Counted from the first letter of the stretch, positions 31,907-43,233 are shown. The stretch is 64,000 bases of DNA from Macrosoma leucophasiata (GCA_036365455.1 JAWQUS010000004.1:1061501-1125500), one strand, 5' to 3'. Numbers and translations: made by a program. Notes: generated by a model not told the origin, from the letters alone.

Positions 31907-32130
31907 TTTAAATAAATAAATAAATTTAAAAATATATATACGCTTACACTCACAGCCCCACAGTAGGTAAAAACCTGTGTCGTGGGTGCCGTTATATACA
32001 AACAACACATGCACAAACACCCAGACCCTAAACAAATATCTGTAGGCCATACAAATATTTGTCCCGGTGCGGGGATCGAACCCGCGACCCTGCGAATCAT
32101 ACGGTCATCTCACACCGCTTGACGGTTGGT
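31907..32130 (-). repeat. SINE-D, tRNA-derived (minus)
   Basis: Head at right on the minus strand: GGTCGCGGGTTCGATCCCCG is a T-arm with perfect box B. The body continues with ACAAATATTTGTATGGCC, GGTGTTTGTGCATGTGTTGT and TGTGGGGCTGTGAGTGTAAG, ending in an AT-rich tail. Copies at 43935-44065, 48060-48225 and 61440-61650. Confidence 0.8.
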
Positions 32131-33105
32131 CAAAATTAATTGAATATTGAATCTAGTGAACCCTTCCAATTCAAATATGACTCTCACTTGGCATTAATAT
32201 AAGCGCTAGAGATTAATATCACAGATAAAATAATTAAAGAATATAAACGATCAAATTTACGATTTTCCTGTTGCCGCAGGGAAATGGTACTCAATAAAAT
32301 ATGATTCCAATTGATTTGACGTCATTCTGACATAATTACTCGTTATACCTACCTATTCTGGTTCTTAGTAATTCATATTGTTTATAAAAGTTTATGGTGT
32401 AATGTGTTTAAACGTTGTTTTTAACCTAGATATTTTACTGCGGTTTTGCACGTCGTTTTTTCAAACATCCATCAATCCATAATAGACTTTAATTCTATTA
32501 TGGATTTTCTTGCAATATTACATTGTATTATCTGTGTGTAGGTACATCTATTTACATATATTATAAAACAAAGTCCCCTGCTGCGTCTGTCTGTTCACGA
32601 TAAACTCAGAATTTCTCTCTCTCACTCTCTTTGAATCTTTGAATCAAACATTATTACGCCAAACAATAAACGTTGAATACATAACTGTAAAATAAATTAC
32701 AAAAAAAATATGAAAAATGTGACTACCAACAAATGCTTAACAAGTAGGTAGGCAAATTGAAACGGTAAAATTAGATTGTAGTTACAGCTATTTATCACCT
32801 TTCAAACCTGGACTTATACAACTTTTGAAACCCCAAATTTAGACCCAAAATTGGCCAAATCGTTTTGATGTTCGTGAGATTTAGCGTGAATAACGCAGGG
32901 CAATAGATTTTTATATTTATTTTGAGATCTTTAGGCTGTGCTATCAATTTTTTTTAATAGACTACCGTAGGCGGCACTTCTTAAGACGGCACTAGTCTGC
33001 TTAACCGGGCAATCGGCGAACGCAAAGGGCGCTCCAGCCTGAAACATACATTCAAGCCATTTGCTTCTTAAGTAAAATAATATAAGAGACAGTGCCGGAC
33101 TTAGT
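32131..33105. other. No gene seen
   Basis: AT-rich, unique-looking. Contains a short TATAAAACAAAGTCCCCTGC / GTCTGTCTGTTCACGATAAA motif near 32565-32605, typical of LINE ends. Confidence 0.45.
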
Positions 33106-33366
33106 GTGAGATTCACAGACCGCACTACGACTTTACTTTGAGCAAAGTATGCTTTGAACTGTCAGAAATGTATGGGTTTTGACAGTTCGAAGCGTACTTT
33201 GCTCGAATGTAAAGTCGTAGTGCGGTTTGTTAGTGAGATTCACAGACCGCACTACGACTTTACTTTCGAGCAAAGTACGCTTCGAACTGTCAAAATCCAT
33301 ACATTTCTGACAGTTCTAAGCATACTTTGCTCAAAGTAAAGTCGCAGTGCGGTCTGTGAATCTCAC
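33106..33366. mobile_element. MITE-F double palindrome
   Basis: Two adjacent palindromic units, 33106-33230 and 33233-33366, each with GTGAGATTCACAGACCGCAC at the left and the reverse at the right. The second unit is itself the near-exact reverse complement of the first, so the whole 260 bases form a palindrome of palindromes. A further unit is at 40025-40147. Confidence 0.85.
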
Positions 33367-33719
33367 CATGTGAATCTCGCCCTAAGACTTCGGCGGCCTA
33401 CAGGCAGAGAATGTGGTGGAGGCCTTCAAATCACCATCATGCATTGTTGCTGTTGGTCTAGCGAGGCGCGGTAGAATGCGTCATTTGTGCTCATATTACG
33501 GGCTGATTGAACTCGAATAGATGTTATCATCTCAAGCTCAAAGAAAAAAAATATTTTTCGTCCAACTATTTGTAACAAATCTTAATAGGTATTTTGTTTC
33601 TACTGAGTCTTTATCGATTTTTCTTGTGTGGTGGCGGCCCTCATTTGATGGCGACCCATAGGCAACTGCCTACTCGTAATTTGCCTATGCTAAATCTGGC
33701 ACTGATAAGAGATGGTTAC

Positions 33720-33994
33720 ATTTTTTTATGTAATAAAAGTGGCAAACAAGCGTGCAATTCACATTGATGTTAAGTGATGACTGCAGCCTATAGACACCCA
33801 CACAATGACCAGAGGTCAAAATGCAGATGCCCTGCCACTCCTGAGGCATTAGGTGTTATTGCTTTGTGTCGGAAATTACAGAGCCGTACATTACCACCTG
33901 ATCAGAACACGATAGTGCTGAACAGCGGCAATATTAGGTAATGCGGTGGTGCCTACGCCCGCGAGCTCCGTCACTGGGGTAGAGCCCCACTAAT
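33720..33994 (-). repeat. SINE-B, near complete (minus)
   Basis: T-run at 33720, GTGGCAAACAAGCGTGCAAT onward, to GAGCTCCGTCACTGGGGTAG. A deletion removes the ACTACCATTTAG block. Confidence 0.85.
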
Positions 33995-34293
33995 GAATTA
34001 TCGACACGATTTAAAACATACAACACTAAACAACATTTGTATACAGTTAATGTTTCGAATTGTCCGCAATTTTACACAGGCGCATTAACAATAATGCTGA
34101 GTTGAACCTCCATTGACGTCATCACAGCTATGCACCATTTGATTATGCCTAAACGATTTATTAAGCAATTTTCTCAATGATTAAACACTGTATAATGTTA
34201 AATAGATACATATTTAGGTATGCACCTACATGTAATAGCAAATTTACTATTTCCCGCTTACGTATTTCATTTTACAATCCAATATCAATTTTT

Positions 34294-34820
34294 AACTGCC
34301 TCAGTAGCCTAGTGGTGGCCACTAATATGCTGGGATCCTGAGTTCGATTCCTTCATCGGGGGCTACCAGTACCTTGAAGTTTGGTAATGTGCCCGGAGAT
34401 GTCAACAGGCTCGCCACTGATGGCATATATGGGCCAAAACGTTACCGGCGAATCGTGAATGTTTGCATGTATGCTTGAATGCATGCATTTCTACTGGTGG
34501 TAGAGCTCCAGTGACGGAGCTCGCGGGCGTAGGCACCACCGCATTACCTGATTTACTTATTTACTTGCCGTTAAATGGTAGTGTTCAGCACTATCGTGTT
34601 CCGGACAGGTGGTAATGTACGGCCGTGTAATTTCCGGCACAGAGGCATAACACCTTAGGTCTCAGGAGTGGTAACGCGTTTGAATTTTGACCTTGGTCTT
34701 TGTGTGGGTGTCTATAGGCTGCAGTCATCACTTAATATCAATGTGAACTGCATGCTAACTTGCCACTTCCATTTCATTAAAAAAAATCGCCTTCGGGGAT
34801 TACAGGCGTGAAGTTACGTT
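34294..34820 (+). repeat. SINE-A split by SINE-B
   Basis: SINE-A 5' part at 34294-34490 (head deleted around the anticodon-like region) and 3' part at 34790-34820 (CCTTCGGGGATTACAGGCGT). The intervening SINE-B is 34491-34786. Confidence 0.9.
34491..34786 (+). repeat. SINE-B nested in SINE-A
   Basis: Complete copy from CTACTGGTGGTAGAGCTCCA to TTTCATTAAAAAAAAT, inserted after GCATGCATTT of SINE-A. Shows that SINE-B activity postdates this SINE-A. Confidence 0.9.
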
Positions 34821-34877
34821 TTACGCTGCTGCTAATCTTGCAATAAGGCTTTTACTACTGAGCCATTGGTATGGTTT

Positions 34878-35298
34878 TATTGCCATTGTTCGGTGGACTG
34901 ACTACTCTAGTGGAAGAATTCTCTTCCAGTAGGAGAAAATTCTTCCAATAGTGGGCGGTGGGGTCGTCACGTCCCGACACCAGCGGTATTATTTGTTTAA
35001 CACATAGAGCAACACCGGAGGGGAGTAGTCATATGCAGGCTTTCCCTTCTGTCAAAGTACAAGCCCAAATAGGCCTATACCTATCGCCTAGATGTTTAAA
35101 TGTGTGCGTGAAATTGTTTCTGTATTTTGTTAAAGACAAGGTGTGAGTTTCGTACTAATAGACGATTTTTGTAGTGTGCGTGTGTGTTGCACGCATTTCC
35201 CCCCGCAAAAAAATGGCAAACTGTTTTGCATCGGTAATACACGCTATGGCTACTCCCCTCTAGTCCGCCGCGACCGGTGGGCCGCGTTGCTCTATGGC
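34878..35298. mobile_element. Family H scrap, then MITE-D copy 3
   Basis: Family H tail scrap (34878-34985, GGAAGAATTCTCTTCCAGTA). Then MITE-D at 35001-35298, with TTAA on both sides (34997-35000, 35299-35302), left end CACATAGAGCAACACCGG and right end GTTGCTCTATGGC. This is the best evidence for the TTAA target. Confidence 0.85.
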
Positions 35299-35739
35299 TT
35301 AACACCGTGAACTGCAAACTTGTAAGCGTAAGCCATTTTCGTCATATAAAAAAAAAACAGCTAAGCATTTCCGGCCTACGGTCTATAAATCGTCAAAAGT
35401 TTAATTGCAATCGGATGAGCGATGCGTCAACAAATATAAAACCAACACAAACATCAATTTATATTTAAAATCACAAACTTAAAACTATGGCTGAAATAAA
35501 TAATTTCTCATTGCCGCTCGAGTTCACAGAATATGCTAACAAGATCCGGAAATAATATGTTTATTATACGTTGGTTATGGGATATTGGATCACCGGCCAA
35601 GTGTGAGTTGGACACGCACAATAAAAGTTCTGTATCATCCGACTTTATGTTACTTTTTAGCAGGATTCTCTAGTACTGCACTTGGAACGCTGAGTAAGGA
35701 ATCTTTTTCATTATGACGCTTTTTGTTTCCCTTTCTGTC

Positions 35740-36110
35740 ATAAGGGTTCCGTAGTAAATAAGGAACCCTTATAGTTTCGTCATGTCCGTCTGTCTGTCTG
35801 TCTGTTTGTCTGTCCGTTCGCGGCTAAAAACCATTAGTACTAGAGACTTGAAATTTGGCACAAGTACACATCACGCAGACACGTACCTCCCCTTCATGTA
35901 ACGCTCGAATTAAATTTTGTTTTTTTTTATTCTTTTTTTTTCGTTTTCTATATACTCGTAGTTTGGGATATCGTTGGATAGGTCTCTCAAAAATGTTAGG
36001 AATGTTTTAATATCATTTTGCGATTTAGTTAACTGTTCGTGACTTATTAAGCTTTAAAGTGCTAATTTTCGTTAATCATGTGTGTCCCCCCCCCTCTACC
36101 AACTAAACGG
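35740..36110 (+). repeat. Family J LINE-end-like repeat
   Basis: GGGTTCCGTAGTAAATAAGG, then AACCCTTATAGTTTCGTCAT, GTCTGTCTGTCTGTTTGTCT and a TTGAAATTTGGCAC block. The reverse relative is at 43556-43700. A C-run lies near 36090. Confidence 0.55.
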
Positions 36111-36424
36111 TTGTTGTTAGAAATTTAAACATTACAGCAATAGTGGCTACATATAACGAATTTAAAAGGAAAACTATCACACATAAGATGGCCTTACAAG
36201 TTTGCGAGTAATAGTCGACCAAATGTAATTTACTCGAAAATTTTGAACAAATTCATAGAAATACACTAATGGTTCTAACACGCCTGTGAGACAAAATAAA
36301 CATTGAAACTTCGACGCCAAAACAAAGTGAAGTCGTTGTGCGGTCTGTGCATCTCAAACACCCTTAGTTGACTTTGCCATAGGCATCTTACCATAAAATA
36401 TAACTTACTGGCCCGATCCAAGGC

Positions 36425-36868
36425 TTAAGCTGCAACACGGGCCGCCGGCGGCGGACTGGAGGGGAGTAGCCATAGCGTTTATTACCAATGCAAAACAGTC
36501 TGTCATTTTTTGCTGGGAGAAATACGTGTGATGTGACACACACACACTACAAAAATCGTCTATTACTACGAAACTCACACCTTGACTTTAATAAAATACA
36601 TTTCACGCACACATTTAAACATCTAAGCGACAGACATAGGCACACTTGTGCTTGTACGTTGACAGAGGGGAAAGCCTGCTTAAGGCCACTCCCCTCCGCT
36701 CCGCCGCGGCCGGTGCCGGTGGCCCGTGATACTCTACGTTTAAACATCTAAGCGACAGACATAGGCACACTTGTGCTTGTACGTTGACAGAGAGGAAAGC
36801 CTGCTTAAGGCTATTCCCCTCCGCTCCGCCGCGGCCGGTGCCGGTGGCTCGTGATACTCTACGTTTAA
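36425..36868. mobile_element. MITE-D copy 4 with 125-bp tandem duplication of one end
   Basis: TTAA at 36425-36428 and 36740-36743 bound the element at 36429-36739. Bases 36619-36743 are then repeated in tandem as 36744-36868 with few changes. Both breakpoints lie at TTTAAAC words, one inside the element and one formed by its end plus the TTAA target. Confidence 0.85.
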
Positions 36869-37189
36869 GACCAACAAACCCACGCAGTTTTAGAACTAAA
36901 AATCTCGACCAACCGGATAGAATAATCCGAATATATTATTTTTCAACAATATTGCGAACATGACTATTAGTTAATAGTAACGATTTCCGTCGACATGTGC
37001 CAATGGCTGTTGCGCAATCCGCGAACGCTATCTCCTTTCACAATATCATCTTTTATCTAATTTGATATCAATCTGTTGCGACAATGCAATTTATTAATTA
37101 GATACTAAAAGACTCGTATCTATGCACTTTTTATTTAACTAGCTCCGCCTGTGACTTCGTTTGCGTGGAACAAGATTTTTTGACAGTGA

Positions 37190-37763
37190 TTTTTTTTTTC
37201 ATATAATGGCATCGCTATTATGCATATTGCCCGTGTCAAGTAAAACGATATTTCGTATTCTTTATAAGCAGGGTAAAAGTCAGAATCAGTCAGTCAATTT
37301 ATCAGTCCGTCAGTCAGTCACAGTCATTACAGTCAGTAATTCGAGTAAAGCGATGGCTTTACTCGAACTTTACCAGAACATTTACAATGAAGTTTTGGAG
37401 GCAACCCGAAAGGACGTGTTATCGCGCTATTATTCAATTTCACTATACACGGGCACTGTAATAAGCCTATATCATTGAAATAAAACTATTTTTACGGATT
37501 TATCTCGCGTATATTAAACTAAAATGATTTTTAAAATCAACCCGACGTTTCGGTCGCTTTTCAGCTTCCGTGGTCCCGGGCAGACTGAGGTGACAGTTGT
37601 CTGACAGAAGTTTGAAAAAATTATATGTAGCTACCTCCATCGATTTCGTAAACGCCTTGCGTAGCGTTCAGGATTAACACAATAATTACTTATGGTATCT
37701 TGAGGTCTTGCAGACTGCTAGAAAATCAAATAAAATAAGAGCACCACACGCCTCTTTCAAGGT
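37190..37763 (+). repeat. Family E interrupted by a PLE end
   Basis: Family E starts with a T-run and ATATAATGGCATCG, reaches CACTGTAATAAGCCTATATC at about 37472, and resumes as AAATAAAATAAGAGCACCAC at about 37725. Between them is a PLE 3' end (about 37476-37718; GACGTTTCGGTCGCTTTTCA, CGTGGTCCCGGGCAGACTGA). Confidence 0.8.
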
Positions 37764-38255
37764 GCCAAAACCGACAGTGATATTTGTTGTGCTTCTACAG
37801 AATTTTGGAGTGTAGAGATAAGGAGTATCATTTATGTGTATGAAATATAAAAAAAAGATAAATAACACTGTCTCTGTATTTAAAATGTGTTTATCAAAAT
37901 GTGACAAATAGAGTTTTTTTTATACTGTTGTAGGCGGCACGTCTCGAGACGGCACTTCACCGGGCGGGCCATTGGCGAGCGCAGAGGGCGCTCTCAGCCT
38001 AAATAAAGTTAGCGTAACCGCCTAAGGTTGTCCCTCTACCCCGGGCCCACAGTTAGGACCTTGGCTTAGGGCACTGCGGTGGGACACATTAGATATATGC
38101 GATTAGGGGCGGTGTCTAATAGAGGTGGCGCTACGACAGCAAAGAATAAATTTTAATAATATTCAACTTTATTCCGAGTTCACTATAAATCTATCACTAT
38201 ACAGGTTTTTCACGGTAGTTATATTTGGTTAGATTTATGTCATAAATTATTATTT

Positions 38256-38470
38256 AACGTAACTTCACCCCTGTAATCACCGAGCGGGTAGGCAGAGGTA
38301 AATCCATGCATTGAAGCATACGTGCAAACACCCACTATTCGTCGGTTACGTTTTAACCCACGTAACAGATGGCGAGCCTGTTGACATCTCCGGGCACATT
38401 ACCAAACTCCGAGGTACTGGGAAACCTCTGAAAAATGGAAAAATCTCAATAGAACTAGGAATTCTTAAAA
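38256..38470 (-). repeat. SINE-A, 3' two-thirds
   Basis: Minus copy from AACGTAACTTCACCCCTGTA through CTCCGGGCACATTACCAAAC; the tRNA-like head is missing. Confidence 0.85.
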
Positions 38471-38554
38471 ATTTATTTATATCATTTAAAGTTTCAAGGT
38501 TGACAGACTCGGTCACTATCTGTGATAAAAGTTAGGTTAACTTTAATATTAACC

Positions 38555-38705
38555 AGCGCAGCTCGGCCAGTTACAGTTAGCAGTTAAAGTTATGACGTAA
38601 TTTAACAATTTGGAATTTGTTGCAACTCATTTTTTTTCTTAACCGGCACATTGCCAAATTTGTTAATGTTAAATTAAGATGATGTAACCCAGCCTAAGCT
38701 TCACA
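38555..38705. repeat. MITE-I-like, degenerate
   Basis: Ends in GATGTAACCCAGCCTAAG, matching the GCAACCCAGCGTTAG end of MITE-I at 39500. The left end is unclear. Confidence 0.4.
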
Positions 38706-39179
38706 TAAATACACACATATAAGATGATTTTTCCCGAATTAAAAATCCACGCAAGCTAACTAAGATAAGGAGGATTAACAATGCAATTAATTTGACATGA
38801 TATCAATTAGACGAATTAATGTATTTTCTATAGAAAAATGACAAAATGTCAAGCTTGTTCTTTGGATAAAACTTATCTCACGATTTAAAAAACTGTACTG
38901 TCATTCATAATTACCCGTTAATTATATTTAGCTTCTTATTTAAAAAAATCATTAATTAATTTGTGATTATAATCTGGCGTGTCTGAATCCGTGTCATTAA
39001 GTGACTAATTAAATATGTACAAGTATAGATGAAAATATCTTGTCTGTTTGTAGTACTTCCGATGTAGATTTTAGTGATGAAGGTTAATAGGTACCTTAAT
39101 ACGAGTTCGTAATGCTATGAGAATGAATGAGAATACTGCAGCCTATTAACATCTACACAAAAAATAGATACCTAGTCTT

Positions 39180-39500
39180 AGGCTGGGTTGCACCAAGATA
39201 TTTGTTAAAGGTATTGTAACATTTCACATCCTTCTCTAACCTTAACAAATCTGTTACAGTTAGAGAAGGAAGTAAAATTTTTCATTGACTTAAACTAGTA
39301 TGATTTTTTGTATGTTTTGGAAGTGGAAAACAAGCATGCAGTTCACATTGATGTTAAGTTATAACTGCAGCCTATAGACACCCACACTTAGACCGAGGTT
39401 AAAATGCATATGCGTTACCACTCCTGAGGCCTAAGGTGTTATGCCTCTGTGCCGGAAATTACAGGGCCGTACATTAAAATGATGGTGCAACCCAGCGTTA
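39180..39500. mobile_element. MITE-I interrupted by SINE-B (minus)
   Basis: Ends TTAGGCTGGGTTGCACCAAG and GGTGCAACCCAGCGTTAG are inverted. An internal pair CTTCTCTAACCTTAAC / GTTAGAGAAGGAAG also folds. A 5'-truncated SINE-B (39304-39476, ACAAGCATGCAGTTCACATT onward) sits in the right half. Confidence 0.75.
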
Positions 39501-39504
39501 GTCT

Positions 39505-39570
39505 ATCCGGAACCACGGGGTGAAAAGCGACCGAAGCGTCGGGTTGATTTTAAAAATCATTGTAGTTTAA
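39505..39570 (-). repeat. PLE terminal fragment
   Basis: CCGGAACCACGGGGTGAAAA, then GCGACCGAAGCGTCGGGTTG and TTTTAAAAATCAT, the reverse of the block at 37500-37570. Only the core remains. Confidence 0.7.
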
Positions 39571-39615
39571 TTACTTACTTACCTACTCAAAAAAGATTTA
39601 TTTCAAACTTTAATT

Positions 39616-40022
39616 ACTTAGGAAATAGATTATATAATCGCATTGTCTTTCTTGAGACTTAGCGGGGGTTGCACGAAGATATTTGTTAAAGTTACTGGTG
39701 GTAGAGCTCCAGTGACGGAGCTCGCGGGCGCAGGCACCACCGCATTACCTAATATACTTGCCGCTAAATGGTAGTGTTCAGCACTATCGTGTTCCGGTCA
39801 GGTGGTAATGTACGGCCCTGTAATTTCCGGCACAGAGGCATAACACCTTAGGCCTCAGGAGTGGTAACGCATCTGCATTTTGACCTTGGTCTTTGTGTAA
39901 TTATCTCAAGGGTGCAGTCATCACTTAACATCAATGTGAACTGCATGTTTGTTTACCACGCCATAACATTAAAAAAAACTTAAGAAATAGATGATATAAT
40001 TGCATTGTCTTTCTTGAGACTA
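39616..40022. repeat. 45-bp direct repeats enclosing a MITE-I start and SINE-B
   Basis: 39616-39661 and 39978-40022 share ACTTA(G/A)GAAATAGAT onward to CTTTCTTGAGACT with about four differences. Between them lie the first 30 bases of a MITE-I (GGTTGCACGAAGATATTTGT) and a complete SINE-B (39694-39977, plus). The second repeat starts directly after the SINE A-run. Confidence 0.8.
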
Positions 40023-40024
40023 AT

Positions 40025-40262
40025 GGTAAGATTCACAGATCGCAATACGACTTTACTATGAGCATAGTATGACTTAGAACTGTCAAAACCCATACTGTAC
40101 TGACAGTTCTAAGCATACTTTGCTCATAGTAAAGTCATAGTGCGTGCATCAATGCAATTGTAACATTTCACATCCTTCTCTAACTTAAAGAAATCTGTTA
40201 TAGTTAGAGAAGGATGTGAAATTTTACAATCACTTTAACAAATATCTTGGTCCAATCCAGGC
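40025..40262. mobile_element. MITE-F unit followed by the other half of MITE-I
   Basis: 40025-40147 is a single palindromic MITE-F unit (GTAAGATTCACAGATCGCAA to AAGTCATAGTGCG). 40149-40262 then carries TTGTAACATTTCACATCCTT, CTCTAAC and the reversed arm GTTAGAGAAGGATGTGAAAT, ending AACAAATATCTTGGTCCAAT. This completes the MITE-I begun at about 39664. Confidence 0.7.
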
Positions 40263-40708
40263 ACATATTTTGAATCGCTGTGACAGAAACTACCAGAGTT
40301 GGACTGGCTCGAAAGCCTTTGAGCTGAAAGGCTTATTTGCCACTATTAGCCATATTATTGCGCTAAAATCGTATAATAAAGAAATATTTTTAAGTAAATA
40401 CTATAACTATTGAGAAAACCTTAGTGTGTTTGTAACGGAAAGTTGTAAAAAGAAATTGGACTGAGCTCAGTGAGTCTCAGCCTAAAAACCTAAAATGAGC
40501 TTATGTTAAGAGGTCCCTCTTGAGCTAATGCTAAGAGCTCACCAGGAACCCAGGAACCCACCATCAGGAATCCAAAGAGAGACCAAGTTCCGACTTCGAC
40601 TTAGGGCTTTGTTAGACAATTAGGTAGGTACCTACATGAGGGTGGAACTTGCGCTCTTGTCATCGCATCAATTAAAGGTCCAAAACTACTACTTAAGCCG
40701 ATTAGGTT

Positions 40709-40875
40709 GTTTTTTTATGTAACGAAGTTTCTAAACAAACATGCAGCTCACATTGATGTTAAATGATGACTGCAGCCTATAGACATCTTCACAAAAACCG
40801 GAGGTCAAAATGCAGATGCGTTGCCATCCCTGAGACTTAAGTACCTAATGATGTCTTTGTGATAATTATTACATT
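40709..40875 (-). repeat. SINE-B, partial (minus)
   Basis: From a T-run and AAACAAACATGCAGCTCACA to TCTTTGTGATAATTATTACA. Confidence 0.8.
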
Positions 40876-42780
40876 AATCCATGGTTAATAATTTATTAAA
40901 TATATGTTACAGGAAGACCTAAAATAAGTCTATAGTGCCTATACAAGGTAACATAGATAATTTCAATAGTGTAGAACCTTACCAAAGCGAGTTCGACTCA
41001 CACTTGGCTGGCATATTTAAATTATTTAAGTATAGATTTTCAATATTATTATTAAGTACAACTTTACTAATTTTTATCGCATAAAATACCAAAACCATAA
41101 TACAACCAGATAAAAACCAATCATACATTCTATTAATTTTATTCATGAACAATATTGAAAGTAATCGCTTATCAATCATTTAATATGATACAATTAATCA
41201 ATTTAATGACCTCTCGTTGCTTATCGATATAATTATAATTATTTTACCTTCACCACAAAAACATATAATTCTTAATCTTCAACAATTTATTTTCATTTAT
41301 TCAATAAAGAAAAGAATAATTTCCCATGTCAATATTATTGTATTCAAAGCAGAATTTTTAAAAGATAATCCAAAATCCAATTACAAAATCATCACACAGA
41401 ATAAACAAGCCCAATTCCCAAAGATCGACATCGATATCCACTAATCTTATTTACATAACAGCCGGCATAAATTAATAGAAGCCGCCACTCCATTAATTCT
41501 TAATTAACTGTTTCACTATTCATTTCTAACTCACCTGACTAGTTAGGTATCCGTGTCACTTAATCACACCGTCACTAAAAGAACCCAATCAAAAAAAAGT
41601 AATAAACAAAACAAAAAATGTCACAGATTAAAAAGGTGTACGTTTAAAACAATTCGCGCCAATTACGCCACTTCCGAACGTGGTGTCAACGCATTGTGGC
41701 GGGAACAATGGCAAATGGCAAAACCGCTTTAGCGAACGAAACGTTACGTTGGCCAATTCGATGTGTGGGTGCGACGCGAGTGTGCGTGTGCGAGGAAGAC
41801 AGCTAGCGGGCTGTTAACGCGACGATCCTCGCAGTTAGACTAACTCACATCCAAATCGCTTAATTTTATGAGTTGTTGCCTTCTCCACCCCCTCTGTGAG
41901 CTTGTCGCTGTGACTTTCGATTGACGTCTATCTTGATCCATTTGATAAGTCCTATGTAGGTTGAGAAATCGATGGTCCTATGTCTACTATTTTAATTTTT
42001 TGTGAGAATAGAGCTAAGTGCTCTATTAATTACACGTGTGAAGTTGACATTAAACCGTTAAAAAAAGCTTTTTCTATCAAATTACTTGTAACACACAAAG
42101 CAAATTACAAAAGCAATTGAAACAGATTGTCACGAAGATAATATTAATAAGGTTAAAAAATACCCACTATCGTCCTTATCGATAACAGTCACTCGTCCCA
42201 AATAATGTTTTGTGGAAATCATAAAATGTTTTTTCGTAAATTGGCTGAAGTCGTTTTTGATATAGCAGTTTCTTCGAATATCGCCTTAATTTCTTTTGTT
42301 AATCCTACCAACACTGTTGATAAACATTAACATCAATATCATAAATATAAACAATTGATCAATACCTTAATTTTACGACATAAATGTAACTTGCGTCACT
42401 CACTTACTTTGCACTTTCCAAAACTAATAATATGATTAATAAACATGTATCAACTCTATTCATTAAATATCGTTTAATATTATCAAACGATCCACGAATT
42501 ATCGTACCTGCATAAATACTTCAATACCACGCCAATCAATATACATCTAATCGATAAGACCTATTCAATTATCATTTACAAATAACAATGATAAAATAAA
42601 CACAGTATGATACAAATACTTGCAGATAATTGGACGGTTAGATTGTGATTTAATCCAATCTTATATGTAGGATTCAAATTTTCCGTTTCTTATGATGACT
42701 CAATATGGCTTTATAAAATTGAGCTTTTGTATTATACGAGTATAAGCGACTTTGTTCAATTGGAGCATTTTGTTACCTAC
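40876..42780. other. Long unique AT-rich stretch with a GC-richer block
   Basis: No repeat family of the window occurs here. 41650-41840 is distinctly GC-richer (AACGTGGTGTCAACGCATTG, GTGCGACGCGAGTGTGCGTG, ACGCGACGATCCTCGCAG) and lies between AT-rich flanks, as a promoter or 5' exon might. No coding frame supports this. Confidence 0.35.
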
Positions 42781-42876
42781 GAAATAGAGGTAAGTCAAGA
42801 TAGATCGGTGCATGTAGTGCTTGCTCGAATACGGTCGAGCCACTCTGCACGAACATATCCACTGCATGATGCCGCT

Positions 42877-43075
42877 ATGAGTGCTGAAAAACTTGTAGCC
42901 AATTTATTGACGTTCATTCAACACGCCATCGCCACCATGGATGAAATTATTATACTATAAATATTAAATTTGTAAAACTGATATCAAGAAGAAGAAGACC
43001 GATCCTGATTACATGCTCGCTTTCGTGGCGAAGCAGTTGCATCATGCGTCTGCACTCCTCAGTGTGCCTAAGGTG
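42877..43075 (+). pseudogene. Decayed copy of the domain captured by the 44-kb mariner
   Basis: From ATG: MSAEKLVANLLTFIQHAIATMDEIIIL then stop. This matches the first 27 residues of the protein at 44648 (MSTEKLVANELLAFIQHAIDTMDE). After a deletion, 43010-43050 still encodes a match to LPAFVAKQLHK (LAFVAKQLHH). No mariner ends are found nearby. So the domain exists in this region also as a separate, older, broken copy. Function unknown. Confidence 0.75.
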
Positions 43076-43233
43076 CTATCACCTTATCCCCTATTTAGGT
43101 TGCAGCCTATTTCCTGAGACCTATCCAACAATATACCGTATAGAAAAAGAAAAATAAAAAAATTATCCGCGCGTTACATATAGGGAAGGTACCCTAATTA
43201 ATTTTATTTTTCATGGTTTTATTCTACCACTTT

